Origin: Thalassotalea euphylliae
Lineage (GTDB): Bacteria > Pseudomonadota > Gammaproteobacteria > Enterobacterales > Alteromonadaceae
Reading direction: 5' to 3'
DNA: 64,000 nt
NCBI RefSeq assembly: GCF_003390335.1
Contig: NZ_QUOU01000001.1
Coordinates: 2,852,001-2,916,000 of the forward strand
A program made the position numbers and the translations under genes. Under the pieces are notes generated by a model. It had not been told where the DNA came from, did no database searches, and was given only the letters and a program-made list of their open reading frames with translations. Every line of letters begins with the position of its first letter. Within the stretch, counting starts at the first letter, position 1. Shown piece by piece: positions 18,258 to 26,884 of this stretch.

Positions 18258-18440
18258 CCATTAAAGTTCAATTAGCATAAGGACGTGTGGCCTGAACGTT
18301 GACTCAAAAAATTTATTTTTAATTTGGATCTGACCCCATTTAATTCAGTTAATTCGTTTACACCCTAGCGCTCATTAAGGATAATGCCGGCCATTCAAAA
18401 TATGCACTAACAATTGCGAATATGATGAAAAGGGATCAAC

Positions 18441-19109
18441 ATGAAAAGTAAATTATTATCAGTCATTCTTGCTGGAACAATATTCTCAGCTCATGCGAAT
18501 GCTGAACTCTCCACCAACATTGGCGTTACCAGTAATTACATTTTTCGCGGTGTTACACAAAGTGCCAATGATGCAGCCATCTCTGGCGGTATCAACTATA
18601 ACCACACTAGCGGTTTCTATGCTGGCATCTGGTTGAGCTCGATAGACTTTGGCTCAGATGGTCAGCAAAAAAACGGAACTGAGACTGACTATTTTTTAGG
18701 TTACACAAATACCATTGGTGCTGTTAGTTACGATATTGGTTATGCCTTGTTTGCTTACCCAACGACGGGTTTTGAAGATTCTAATTTTGGTGAAGCTTAC
18801 TTTAACGGCAGTTATGCTGACTTTAACTTTGGTTTAGCATATACAGTTTATAGCCAAGTAGAAAAAGGGCAGCCCTTTGACAGCGGAGATTTATACTACA
18901 GTATCGGCTACAACCTCTCTTTACCAGAAGAGTTCAACTTAGGCTTAACCTATGGCTATTATACTTTTGATGCCGACAGTGACTTAGACTATGGTCATTT
19001 TCAAGCCGATATTAGTAAAGGAGAGTTCACCTTGACGATTTCCAAAGCGGATGAAGAAGCTGGCGACGACGATACTATATTTGCTGTGAGTTGGGTGAAA
19101 ACTTTTTAA
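18441..19109 (+). CDS. TorF-family putative porin
   Basis: A 222-residue outer-membrane protein: signal peptide cleaved after HANA, then NIGVTSNYIFRGVTQSANDAAISGGINY, the N-terminal signature of the TorF (Gcw_chp) family. Alternating beta strands and a terminal Phe (WVKTF) follow. Family members are predicted 12-stranded barrels with unknown substrate. The ribosome-binding site is AAAAGGGA, 12 bp from the ATG. The chemoreceptor gene starts 82 bp downstream in the same direction, so a shared transcript is possible; both lie between the two 397-bp repeats. Confidence 0.85.
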   Translation: MKSKLLSVILAGTIFSAHANAELSTNIGVTSNYIFRGVTQSANDAAISGGINYNHTSGFYAGIWLSSIDFGSDGQQKNGTETDYFLGYTNTIGAVSYDIGYALFAYPTTGFEDSNFGEAYFNGSYADFNFGLAYTVYSQVEKGQPFDSGDLYYSIGYNLSLPEEFNLGLTYGYYTFDADSDLDYGHFQADISKGEFTLTISKADEEAGDDDTIFAVSWVKTF

Positions 19110-19191
19110 CATATTGAATTTACCAAGAATAAAAAATATTTTACATTGATTAGCCAATATGGGCATTAACAAGCACTTCGAGGTCAATAAT

Positions 19192-21309
19192 ATGAGTTTT
19201 ACTTCTAGCAGTTTAAAATTAAAGCTTATTATTGCTTTTATTTTGCTATCAATTTTCTGTTTATTGCCTGCCGCCTGGTTGGCTCTCTCGTCATTAGAGC
19301 AGGTATCAGAGCAACAACTGCAAAAAATGGAGCAGGAACTAAAAAACTCAATCACCGCCAATATGCAAGCTTCAGGTGAACAAGCAGGAGAAAAAATTAA
19401 AGCCCTGCTTAATCTTAGTTACAGCACACCTGCTTCGTTCGCCAGAATATTATCTGACAGTGCCATACCGAATAGTCCCATGGCACGTGCTCGAATTAAA
19501 GCACTAAGTGAATCTTTTTTAACGGCAAATCCAAATTTAAGTGCCTTGTATACCCATTTTGAAAGCAATGGGTATGACGGCAAAGATAGCGAAAACATTG
19601 GTAATACAGCACACAGCAGTAAAGCCGAGGGCGGTCTAGAGTTGTACTATTACCGCGATGGCAATGAACTTGTTTACAGCCCAACGGAGACATCAAGGTT
19701 CAAATACGGCACTAGTTTAAACCGTTATGGCATTAGAGAGTTTGAATGGTACTTATGCTCTCGTGATACCAACAAACCATGTATATTAGATCCTTATTTA
19801 TACGAGTTAGACAACGGTAGTAAAGTGCTGATGACAACCCTAAGTGCACCTGTAAATGTCAACGGTCAATTCAGAGGAATAGTTGGTGTAGATATTAACC
19901 TACCCATTCTGCAACAGTGGATTACACAGCAGGCCAAAGACCTATTCGATGGCCAATCAACCATAAGCCTTATTAGCCAAAACCAGTTTTTGGTGGCATC
20001 AAATGCCTATAAAGATCACTTGGGTAAAAAGCTCAATGAATTTGAAAACAGCCTGAACAGTACAGCCACTAACCCAAATAACTCTCTTAACACCAGTGGT
20101 GATGTCTGGCATGTCACAGTGCCGATACAACTGTCCAGCACTAACACCCAATGGCAGCTTATTGTTAGTCTAAAAAAAGATATTGCGTTAGCACCAGTTA
20201 ACAAACTCAAAGCACAAGCAAACAGTAACTACATAGCAGTTATGACTGAGTATATTGTATTTTTGCTCTTTTTAGCTGGCTTGAGTATTTTCGCTGCTAT
20301 TATGTTAGCTCGCTCTATCGTGACCCCCATCGCCAAAGTATCTGGGTCAATTCAAAACCTTGCTTCTAATGAGGGCGATTTAACGCAAAAAGTTGAAGTG
20401 CACAGTCATCAGGAATTGATTAAGCTCGCCAATGGCTTAAACAGTTTTATTATCAAATTGGCCGATATGATCTCTCATTTAAAAACCAATTCACAGCACC
20501 TTGCTGAACAGTTTGTAATTTTGGAGCAAAAAGCGAAAAACGTAGAAAGCGATACCGATAGCCAAAAAGTGAACTTAGATAGCATTTCAACCGCAGTACA
20601 CGAAATGTCAGCAACCGCTTCAGAAGTCTCGCATTTGGCTTCAAGTACAGCGACAGGAGCTAATCAGGCAATAGAGTCGTTAACGTCAACTCAGCAATCA
20701 TTGAAAAACAATGTCGACGAAGTAAACGAATTGGCAAACACCATGGACTCAACAGCTCTACAAGTGTCTCAAGTGGCCAATCGCAGTCAAGAAATCACAG
20801 GTATCGTATCAACGATTCAAGCAATCGCCGAGCAAACTAACTTGCTTGCTCTCAATGCTGCAATAGAAGCCGCGCGGGCAGGTGAACAAGGTCGAGGCTT
20901 TGCCGTGGTTGCCGACGAAGTGCGCAGCTTAGCCAGCCGCACGCAAAGCTCAACAGAGGAAATCAGTAGCCTAATTACCAACTTGCAACAAGATGTTAGC
21001 CATGCCGTTGGCGCACTTGAGCATATTCAAGGCTCAGTGGTTGACACCGTCGACAAAACTACCGAAAGCTACACTATGCTCAATGCGACTCTGGACAACA
21101 TCAACACCATTAGTGAAAGCACTATTCAAGTAGCCACCGCCGCAGAAGAGCAAAGTCAGGTCAGTGAAGATATTAGCCAGCGTCTAGTGGAAATATCGGA
21201 TACTAGTGTCCAATTAGCAGCACTGGGTAATGCCCTCAATCAATTGAGCCTTGAGTCTACCGAGCTGATTAATGAGGTTAACGATCAATTGGCAAGGTTA
21301 AAAGTATAA
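19192..21309 (+). CDS. methyl-accepting chemotaxis protein with Cache-type sensor
   Basis: A 705-residue chemoreceptor. TM1 is at about 10-32, the periplasmic dCache-like sensor at 33-350 (typical GIVGVDINLPILQQWI near residue 230), TM2 at about 354-374 and HAMP at about 375-425. The signalling domain at 440-700 has the highly conserved hairpin tip EQTNLLALNAAIEAARAGEQ around residue 550. It senses a small ligand outside the cell and controls CheA; the ligand is not readable, though dCache receptors often bind amino acids or organic acids. ATG 19192 has GAGGT ten bases upstream and is preferred to an upstream in-frame ATG at 19159. There is no C-terminal CheR-docking pentapeptide. Confidence 0.92.
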   Translation: MSFTSSSLKLKLIIAFILLSIFCLLPAAWLALSSLEQVSEQQLQKMEQELKNSITANMQASGEQAGEKIKALLNLSYSTPASFARILSDSAIPNSPMARARIKALSESFLTANPNLSALYTHFESNGYDGKDSENIGNTAHSSKAEGGLELYYYRDGNELVYSPTETSRFKYGTSLNRYGIREFEWYLCSRDTNKPCILDPYLYELDNGSKVLMTTLSAPVNVNGQFRGIVGVDINLPILQQWITQQAKDLFDGQSTISLISQNQFLVASNAYKDHLGKKLNEFENSLNSTATNPNNSLNTSGDVWHVTVPIQLSSTNTQWQLIVSLKKDIALAPVNKLKAQANSNYIAVMTEYIVFLLFLAGLSIFAAIMLARSIVTPIAKVSGSIQNLASNEGDLTQKVEVHSHQELIKLANGLNSFIIKLADMISHLKTNSQHLAEQFVILEQKAKNVESDTDSQKVNLDSISTAVHEMSATASEVSHLASSTATGANQAIESLTSTQQSLKNNVDEVNELANTMDSTALQVSQVANRSQEITGIVSTIQAIAEQTNLLALNAAIEAARAGEQGRGFAVVADEVRSLASRTQSSTEEISSLITNLQQDVSHAVGALEHIQGSVVDTVDKTTESYTMLNATLDNINTISESTIQVATAAEEQSQVSEDISQRLVEISDTSVQLAALGNALNQLSLESTELINEVNDQLARLKV

Positions 21310-21450
21310 TACCCATTGAAGTAAACCTGTGCTCTAATTGCCATGACTTTACAACCATTAGAGCACCGTATATCAACCGACAAAATTAAAAAAGCTCGGA
21401 CACTTGGTGTTGCGAAGTAACTACCTACCGGACTAGCTTAAACGGCTGCA

Positions 21451-21613
21451 AAGAGCGCCTAAAGTGTTGGTTGCTGGCCAAGCACCTGCGCATAGACCAG
21501 TGCATAAGGATAAAAGTGGCTATAACGAGAAGAAAAAGCCACATAAGCAACGAACCAACATGGATAAAGGACATACTCCACCCAAAAACCCATGGGAGAA
21601 TTCTCCTCAGTAA
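21451..21613 (+). pseudogene. 3' fragment of a VF530-family gene
   Basis: The first 163 bp of repeat copy 2 reproduce the last 53 codons of the VF530 gene at 17565-18023, including the stop. The DNA-binding domain is missing and no start codon or ribosome-binding site is present. It retains residues such as NMDKGHTPPKNPWENSPQ. It is a remnant produced by the duplication. Confidence 0.85.
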
Positions 21614-21847
21614 TACAGGGCTGATTCTATTGCGGTGATGGCTACTGCCCCTAAAGGGCTCCATATCACCGCACTGCCCTTTGAAACCCCATCGACGTCC
21701 TGCTCAGCACTAGCACTCAAGTGAAATTTTAGACGATTATACCGAGATATTGCGACACGGCATTCATGCCTCAACGCAAGTGCTTGATATCCCATATCGG
21801 GTCGCAACTCGCTTTGATATTTCATTTTTGATGGTAGGCAGGGAAAA
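21451..21847 (+). repeat. 397-bp direct repeat, copy 2
   Basis: Second copy of 17861-18257, same orientation, 97.7% identical by direct count (9 mismatches). Sequence similarity stops abruptly at both edges. A diverged TTTAATTTGGAGCTGCCCCT motif follows at 21935, equivalent to the one after copy 1. Confidence 0.95.
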
Positions 21848-22001
21848 GTGTTGAGTGTAAGGCTCAAGGCTTTTTCAACTAACTCAATCAGACACGCGAA
21901 TCTCTTTGACTCACCAGTAAAAAATTAAGCAACTTTAATTTGGAGCTGCCCCTCATTTAAGCACTCATTTAATTTAAACAAAAATGCAGTCGGTCATCAT
22001 A

Positions 22002-22015
22002 TTGATTTATATCAA
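22002..22015. promoter_or_regulatory. FNR-type box upstream of the iron-type alcohol dehydrogenase gene
   Basis: TTGATTTATATCAA matches the FNR consensus TTGAT-N4-ATCAA at every fixed position, 92 bp upstream of the start codon. FNR/EtrA activates genes under oxygen limitation in related bacteria. The position suits an activator site, but no clear -10/-35 pair could be chosen. Confidence 0.65.
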
Positions 22016-22106
22016 TCTCAGGTAACACAAAAACCACTATTATTCTCCTGCTTGTACTTATGCCCTATTGGCTATTCCTTTAATACGCTTGAACTGGAGA
22101 CTAACT

Positions 22107-23252
22107 ATGTCAGCTTTTTATATGCCCTCAGTGAATCTTATCGGCCAAGGTTGCTTAAATGAAGCAATCGAAAACATTACATCTCTCGGTTTCAAAAAAG
22201 GCGTTATTGTCACCGATCAGGTACTGGTTAACCTTGGTATGGTTGCGCAGGTTCAGAAACTACTAGCGGCGCAGCAAATTGAAACAGTCGTATTTGATGG
22301 TACACAACCTAACCCGACAATCCAAAATGTCGAAGATGGCCTAGCAATATTAACCGCCAATAATTGCGACTTTGTTATCAGCTTAGGTGGTGGCTCGCCG
22401 CATGATTGTGCCAAAGGTATTGCCTTAGTTGCCACCAATGGTGGGCAAATTAAAGACTATGAAGGCGTTAACGTATCGAGCAAACCACAATTACCCTTAG
22501 TGGCAATTAACACCACCGCAGGCACCGCTTCCGAAATGACCTTATTCTGCATTATCACCGATGAAGCACGTCATATAAAAATGGCCATTGTTGATAAAAA
22601 TACAACGCCAATTATGTCGGTCAATGATCCAAGTTTAATGCTAGAAAAACCTGCATCGCTAACTGCCGCCACGGGTATGGACGCGTTAACTCATGCCGTT
22701 GAAGCCTATGTTTCAACTGCCGCCACCCCAATTACCGATGCCGTTGCGTTAAAAGCCATTACGCTGATCCAACAGCATTTACGCGAAGCGGTTAATGACG
22801 GACACAATATTGAAGCGCGTGAGCAAATGGCCTACGCCCAGTTTATGGCGGGTATGGCATTCAATAACGCCTCGCTTGGCTATGTGCATGCGATGGCACA
22901 TCAATTAGGGGGCTTTTATGACCTGCCCCATGGCGTATGTAATGCAATTTTATTGCCGCATGTGCAAAATTTTAATGCCCAAGTCTGCCCAGAGCGTTTA
23001 ACCGATATCGCTCAGGCGATGGGAGTAGATGTTAGCAACTTAACACCAGCGCAAGGGGCGCAAGCTGCCATCGAAGCGATTAAGTCGCTATCCAAAGATG
23101 TAAATATTCCAGCGGGTTTACAAGCGCTTGAGGTGAAAGAAAGCGACTTTGACACCTTAGCAGAAAACGCCCTAAAAGATGCCTGTGGTTTAACTAACCC
23201 CATTCAAGCTAACCATAAGCAAATAAAAGCGATATTTGCCGCGGCCATGTAG
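22107..23252 (+). CDS. iron-containing (group III) alcohol dehydrogenase
   Basis: A 381-residue cytoplasmic NAD(P)-dependent alcohol dehydrogenase. The dinucleotide-binding motif GGGSPHDCAKG is near residue 95. The metal ligands D192, H196, H261 and H275 are all present and match the Zymomonas ADH2 ligands with a constant two-residue offset. The closest-looking families are YiaY/AdhB-type enzymes, which interconvert ethanol or other primary alcohols and aldehydes; the physiological substrate is not certain. ATG 22107 has GGAG ten bases upstream and is preferred to an in-frame start at 22068. With the FNR-type box upstream, a role in fermentative redox balance is likely (inference). A strong terminator follows. 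Confidence 0.92.
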   Translation: MSAFYMPSVNLIGQGCLNEAIENITSLGFKKGVIVTDQVLVNLGMVAQVQKLLAAQQIETVVFDGTQPNPTIQNVEDGLAILTANNCDFVISLGGGSPHDCAKGIALVATNGGQIKDYEGVNVSSKPQLPLVAINTTAGTASEMTLFCIITDEARHIKMAIVDKNTTPIMSVNDPSLMLEKPASLTAATGMDALTHAVEAYVSTAATPITDAVALKAITLIQQHLREAVNDGHNIEAREQMAYAQFMAGMAFNNASLGYVHAMAHQLGGFYDLPHGVCNAILLPHVQNFNAQVCPERLTDIAQAMGVDVSNLTPAQGAQAAIEAIKSLSKDVNIPAGLQALEVKESDFDTLAENALKDACGLTNPIQANHKQIKAIFAAAM

Positions 23253-23309
23253 CCTAAAAAAGCGTAATCGAAAGCATGGTAATATAAGGCAATGCAGGCT
23301 TAGTAAAAT

Positions 23310-23342
23310 AAGCGCTATACGGTTTTCGTATAGCGCTTTTTC
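23310..23342 (+). terminator. Rho-independent terminator of the alcohol dehydrogenase gene
   Basis: A 12-bp stem (AAGCGCTATACG/CGTATAGCGCTT) with a GTTTT loop and following T-run, 57 bp after the stop. Confidence 0.9.
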
Positions 23343-23617
23343 TCTATAGATAAAAGCGAGAGTAAAGCTTAAAGCAATTAGAGCAGTATTTAGCCCAATG
23401 GTAAAGTCACACTCTCTAACCACACCCTTTATAAATATCAAACCAATCAGTTATTTCAAAGCGAATCCCGCCAAACTGCATGATGAACTTGAATTCGGAC
23501 GATGCACCTTACCCCAAATGAGCACGAATACCTGATAATACAAACCGTTGAAGCCTGTCAAATACAGCAAAAAATGGCATTTACGCCCTAATAACCTTAT
23601 GTTTTTAAAGTTTTTTA

Positions 23618-23645
23618 TTGAGTATCTTTGGCATTCGTAGATAAT
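23618..23645 (+). promoter_or_regulatory. possible sigma-70 promoter of the CsgG-like lipoprotein operon
   Basis: TTGAGT, 16 bp, GATAAT, ending 28 bp before the ATG at 23674. Both hexamers are close to consensus; spacing is one short. Nothing else is evident between the terminator at 23342 and this site. Confidence 0.45.
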
Positions 23646-23673
23646 TGTCTTTTTTAAAAAGGAAATTACAATT

Positions 23674-24357
23674 ATGAATTGTCATCAAATCAAACTCATA
23701 CTCATCTCTTGCCTACTATTTTTAACAGGATGTGCAACGCAAAGTCACAAAAAAGTAGAAGTTGTTCCAGTTGAAACTAATCAGACCGTATACACAGGAA
23801 CCAAGTCAACACTGGTGTTAGGCGAATTCAACAATCGTTCCAATTACATGCAAGGTTTATTTGCATCTAATATTGATAAGCTTGGCAATCAGGGCAAAAC
23901 CATTTTAAAAACCCATTTACAGCAAACCAACCGCTTTAAAATCGTTGATCGAGAAAATTTAGCGAATTTGCAAAAAGAAGCAGAGCTATTGGGTGTTAAA
24001 CAGAAAATTAAAGGTGCTAGGTACGTGATCAGTGGTGGTGTGACTGAATTTGGTCGTAAAACCATTGGTGATAAACAGCTTTTTGGCATTTTAGGCGCAG
24101 GTAAAAGTCAAATAGCTTATGCAAAGGTATCACTCAATGTTATTGATGTTTTAACATCTGAAGTGATTTACTCAACCCAAGGTGCGGGTGAATATCAATT
24201 AACAGAGCGACAAGTAATTGGCTTTGGTTCTAAAGCAGGTTATGACGCAACCTTAAACGGCAAGGTTTTGGATTTTGCTATCAAAGAAACGGTTAATAAT
24301 ATGACGCGCGATTTACAAGCTGGCGTTCTAGATTTTAGTCATGATGAAAGGAATTAA
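23674..24357 (+). CDS. CsgG/HfaB-like outer-membrane lipoprotein
   Basis: A 227-residue lipoprotein (lipobox FLTGC at about residue 20). The core resembles CsgG: LVLGEFNNRSNYMQG, FKIVDRENLANLQKEAELLG, and ARYVISGGVTEFG followed by AYAKVSLNVIDVLTSEVIYS. CsgG forms the curli export pore, but this protein is shorter and no curli subunit genes are present. Homologous trios of CsgG-like, DUF4810 and DUF799 lipoproteins occur in other Proteobacteria, including the Neisseria GNA1162 locus. First gene of a three-gene operon; the next start is one base after its stop. Confidence 0.82.
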   Translation: MNCHQIKLILISCLLFLTGCATQSHKKVEVVPVETNQTVYTGTKSTLVLGEFNNRSNYMQGLFASNIDKLGNQGKTILKTHLQQTNRFKIVDRENLANLQKEAELLGVKQKIKGARYVISGGVTEFGRKTIGDKQLFGILGAGKSQIAYAKVSLNVIDVLTSEVIYSTQGAGEYQLTERQVIGFGSKAGYDATLNGKVLDFAIKETVNNMTRDLQAGVLDFSHDERN

Positions 24358-24358
24358 A

Positions 24359-24712
24359 ATGAATAAATCTTTATTAACAGCAACTTTGCTGGGTTCTTTA
24401 TTAACGGGCTGTGCCACCACCAAAACTCAGTATTATTGGGGTGAGTATGAGCAGCTAATTTATCAAACTTACCACACACCGGGCGAAGCAACACCGATTG
24501 TTCAAATTGAAAAATTAGAAGCGGATATCAGTAAAGCCGCTGAAGCAGGAATGCCTATTCCTCCTGGCCTCTACGCACATTTAGGGCTAATGTATGCCAG
24601 CAACGGCAACAAAAGCATGGCACTAGCATCATTACAAAAAGAAAAAGAACTGTACCCTGAGTCTGCAACCTTTATTGACGGTTTGATCAAGCGCTCTAGC
24701 GAGAATGGATAA
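24359..24712 (+). CDS. DUF4810-family lipoprotein
   Basis: A 117-residue lipoprotein (lipobox LLTGC, residue 18). YYWGEYEQLIYQTYHTPGE and PPGLYAHLGLMYASNGNKSMAL are typical of DUF4810; the latter resembles a tetratricopeptide hairpin, suggesting a protein-protein scaffold in the periplasm. ATG 24359 is preferred: AAGGA lies eight bases upstream and overlaps the end of the CsgG-like gene. Function unknown; it accompanies the CsgG-like and DUF799 partners. Confidence 0.82.
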   Translation: MNKSLLTATLLGSLLTGCATTKTQYYWGEYEQLIYQTYHTPGEATPIVQIEKLEADISKAAEAGMPIPPGLYAHLGLMYASNGNKSMALASLQKEKELYPESATFIDGLIKRSSENG

Positions 24713-24726
24713 AATAAGGAATATTG

Positions 24727-25371
24727 ATGAAAAATTTATTGTTAAGCGTTGCAGTCTTCTCCATATTGCTTGTGTCGGGTTGCGCTACAATTGAACCATA
24801 TGATTATCAAGCATTGAAACAACATGCCCCCCGTTCAATTTTGGTCATACCACCAATTAATAATTCAGTAGAAGTTAACGCACCATATACCTATTTATCT
24901 ACTGTCACTCAGCCATTAGCAGAGAAAGGCTACTACGTTTTTCCTGTCTCTGTTATTGATAACTTTCTAAAAGAAAATGGCTTGCCTACACCTGTAGAAA
25001 TGAATAGTGTGCCACTTGAAAAAATTGATGAGATTATTGGTGCTGACGCGGTTTTGTATGTTGATATACAAGATTGGGGACAAAAATTCCAAGTGTTTTC
25101 GTCCGTTACCGTAGTTAAGGCAAACATTAAATTAATATCGGTTAAAACAGGCGAATTGCTGTGGGATGCTCCTATTTACGCTCAACATGATCCTAATAGT
25201 GGCAACAGCGGTGGCTTAGTTGGCGCTTTAGTTGGTGCGGTAGTTTCTCAAATTGCAGGTGAACTTACCGACAATACCCCATCGGTAGCTCGAATTGCCA
25301 ATAGTCAGGCTTTCTATTCGCAAAAAAGGGGGTTGTTAACAGGCCCGTATTATCAAGAACCAAAGAAATAG
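24727..25371 (+). CDS. DUF799 (GNA1162-type) lipoprotein
   Basis: A 214-residue lipoprotein (lipobox LVSGC). The body PRSILVIPPINNSVEVNAPYTYLS, GYYVFPVSVIDNFLKENGL and GADAVLYVDIQDWG is characteristic of DUF799. The Neisseria member GNA1162 has a structure like the N-terminal domain of TolB and is a surface antigen candidate. A Gly-rich segment (GGLVGALVGAVVSQIAG) suggests a membrane-inserting or oligomerising part. AAGGA precedes the ATG at 24727. The TAG stop (25369-25371) is also the left target duplication of the IS3 element that follows, so the protein is unaltered by that insertion. Confidence 0.85.
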   Translation: MKNLLLSVAVFSILLVSGCATIEPYDYQALKQHAPRSILVIPPINNSVEVNAPYTYLSTVTQPLAEKGYYVFPVSVIDNFLKENGLPTPVEMNSVPLEKIDEIIGADAVLYVDIQDWGQKFQVFSSVTVVKANIKLISVKTGELLWDAPIYAQHDPNSGNSGGLVGALVGAVVSQIAGELTDNTPSVARIANSQAFYSQKRGLLTGPYYQEPKK

Positions 25372-25434
25372 TGAACTGGTTTAATTGAGCCGGACACTTT
25401 AATAAAGGACAATGTTCCAATATTGAGGTGTTAA

Positions 25435-25722
25435 ATGACAAAACGAAAAAACAAAACCTATACAACCGAATTTAAACAAGAAGCTGTAGCTTTAGTGACT
25501 GAGCAAGGCTATACGGTCTCACAAGCCGCAGCCTCTTTGGGAATTACAACTAAACTCATTTATAACTGGAAAGCTAAACTTGAACAACAACAAGCTGGTA
25601 ATGCGTTAAGTGAAGATGAACGAGCAGAGCTAAAACGGCTCAGAAAAGAAAATAAAGAACTCAAAATGGAGAAAGAGATCTTAAAAAAGGCAAGCGCCTT
25701 CTTTGCGAAAGAAATGAAGTAA
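25435..25722 (+). CDS. IS3-family transposase OrfA
   Basis: A 95-residue protein with an N-terminal helix-turn-helix (YTTEFKQEAVALVTEQGYTV, then AAASLGITTKLIYNWKAKL) and a C-terminal leucine-zipper-like coiled coil (ELKRLRKENKELKMEKEILKKA). A slippery heptamer A-AAA-AAG at 25683-25689 is in the correct phase for -1 frameshifting, which would join OrfA to OrfB as the active OrfAB transposase. Confidence 0.93.
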   Translation: MTKRKNKTYTTEFKQEAVALVTEQGYTVSQAAASLGITTKLIYNWKAKLEQQQAGNALSEDERAELKRLRKENKELKMEKEILKKASAFFAKEMK

Positions 25723-25769
25723 AGTACGAGTTCGTCAAAGCCAATAGTCAGGCTCATGACGTCCGCAAG

Positions 25770-26591
25770 ATGTGTGCTGTGATGCAAGTCAGTCGCTCTG
25801 CTTACTATGCATGGCTCAAACGGCCAGCCAAGTTAATTACGGCAGAAGAGCTTCATTTATATCGGCGAGCTAAAGCGCTGTTTAAACGCAGTCGTGAAAG
25901 CTTGGGCTATCGCGAGCTACATAAAAACTTACGCAAAGAAGGCTTTGAAATTGGTAAGCACAGAACTCGAAAGCTCATGGAAGCGTTGAACCTGAAAGTA
26001 AAGCAGCGAGTTGCCTACAAGGTAACAACGAAGCGTAAGCATGCTGATGCAGTTGCAGATAATTTGCTTAATCAGAACTTTAATCCGTTGGGGCCAAATC
26101 AGATTTGGGCTGGTGATGTGACTTATTTAAAAACAGGCGAAGGTTGGATGTATCTTGCTGTTGTGATGGATTTATATTCTCGACGCATTGTTGGTTGGCA
26201 TATAGATAAACGTATGACGACTGACTTAGTGATGAAAGCCATGATTAGGGCTTATAACCTGAGAAAACCAGCTAAAGGCTTAGTATTCCACTCTGACCGA
26301 GGCTCTCAATACACCAGTAAGCGTTACCGTCAGCTGCTCGAACAATTTGGTATTCGAGCGAGTATGGGTGATGTGGGAGCCTGTTGGGATAACGCAGTAG
26401 TGGAGAGGTTCTTTGGCAGTTTGAAACATGATTGGTTACTTAAAGTGGCTCAACCTACGCGTGAGCATATGAAAAATGATGTTGTCGATTATATGAAGTA
26501 TTACAACTTAGAAAGACTGCATTCAGCTAATGGTGATATGTCACCAGTAGAGTATGAAAATTCTTTTAGAAAAGTGTCCGGCTGGAGTTGA
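25770..26591 (+). CDS. IS3-family transposase OrfB (DDE integrase domain)
   Basis: From the ATG at 25770, 273 residues; as the OrfAB product its reading frame is open from the slip site at 25683. The rve-type core shows WAGDVTYLKTGEGWMYLAVVMDLYSRRIVGW (first Asp), FHSDRGSQY (second Asp) and the Glu of WDNAVVERFFGSLK. No damage is visible, so the element may be active. Confidence 0.93.
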   Translation: MCAVMQVSRSAYYAWLKRPAKLITAEELHLYRRAKALFKRSRESLGYRELHKNLRKEGFEIGKHRTRKLMEALNLKVKQRVAYKVTTKRKHADAVADNLLNQNFNPLGPNQIWAGDVTYLKTGEGWMYLAVVMDLYSRRIVGWHIDKRMTTDLVMKAMIRAYNLRKPAKGLVFHSDRGSQYTSKRYRQLLEQFGIRASMGDVGACWDNAVVERFFGSLKHDWLLKVAQPTREHMKNDVVDYMKYYNLERLHSANGDMSPVEYENSFRKVSGWS

Positions 26592-26631
26592 CCAGAACAT
26601 AGTCACTAAAATTTTGACTACTGATATAAAT

Positions 26632-26660
26632 AAACCCTATCGAAAATGGTAGGGTTTTTA
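26632..26660 (+). terminator. terminator now separated from the lipoprotein operon by the IS3 element
   Basis: Ten-bp stem AAACCCTATC/GGTAGGGTTT (one G-T pair), six-base loop, then TTTTTA. Before the IS3 insertion it would have lain about 30 bp after the DUF799 lipoprotein stop, so it was probably that operon's terminator. Confidence 0.7.
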
Positions 26661-26715
26661 ATAATTTGAAGTCAGCTAAGCGACCTGTTTATCAAGCGTT
26701 TAAGCTAAATACTAC

Positions 26716-26799
26716 TTACCAAACACTCTTCTCTTTAAGCGCAGTACCGATATCCGCTAATGAACGAACAGTTTTAACAATAGCCGCTTCTAGCGCTTT
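26716..26799 (-). pseudogene. relic of a sucD 3' end (last 27 codons plus stop)
   Basis: On the minus strand this reads KALEAAIVKTVRSLADIG, then TALKEKSVW and a stop, against KALEAAGVKTVRSLADIG and TALKEKTGW in the intact SucD. Over 84 bp the two copies differ at 13 bases with no indel (84.5% identity). Eight of the 11 changed codons are synonymous, so the copy diverged while under selection as a working gene. Similarity fades upstream of 26799 (ADLIKT against ADDKF). There is no start and no remainder of the gene. It is in the same orientation as the true sucD at 31017. Confidence 0.85.
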
Positions 26800-26884
26800 A
26801 GTTTTAATTAGATCTGCTCTCCATTTATACTTAACCGGTTCTGCCACTTAACTGTTCAAGTTATAACCCATAGCATAACAATAT

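Larger units (their letters stand above)
25372..26599 (+). mobile_element. complete IS3-family insertion sequence (1228 bp) with 3-bp target duplication
   Basis: Imperfect terminal inverted repeats of about 29 bp begin TG and end CA. Their inner 13 bases AGCCGGACACTTT (25388-25400, complement at 26571-26583) are perfect, and CTGGT is shared near the tips. TAG occurs directly outside both ends (25369-25371 and 26600-26602), the size expected for IS3. Contains orfA and orfB with a frameshift signal. Confidence 0.9.

Noticed and set aside
18017..18271. 84-codon minus-strand frame, repeated at 21607-21867 (86 codons)
   Set aside because: It lies in the hairpin-bearing half of the 397-bp repeat. 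Its N-terminus differs between copies because the frame runs off the repeat edge, so it is not a conserved gene.
26666..26851. 61-codon plus-strand frame
   Set aside because: It is antisense to the sucD relic, whose codon-level similarity to SucD explains the open frame.
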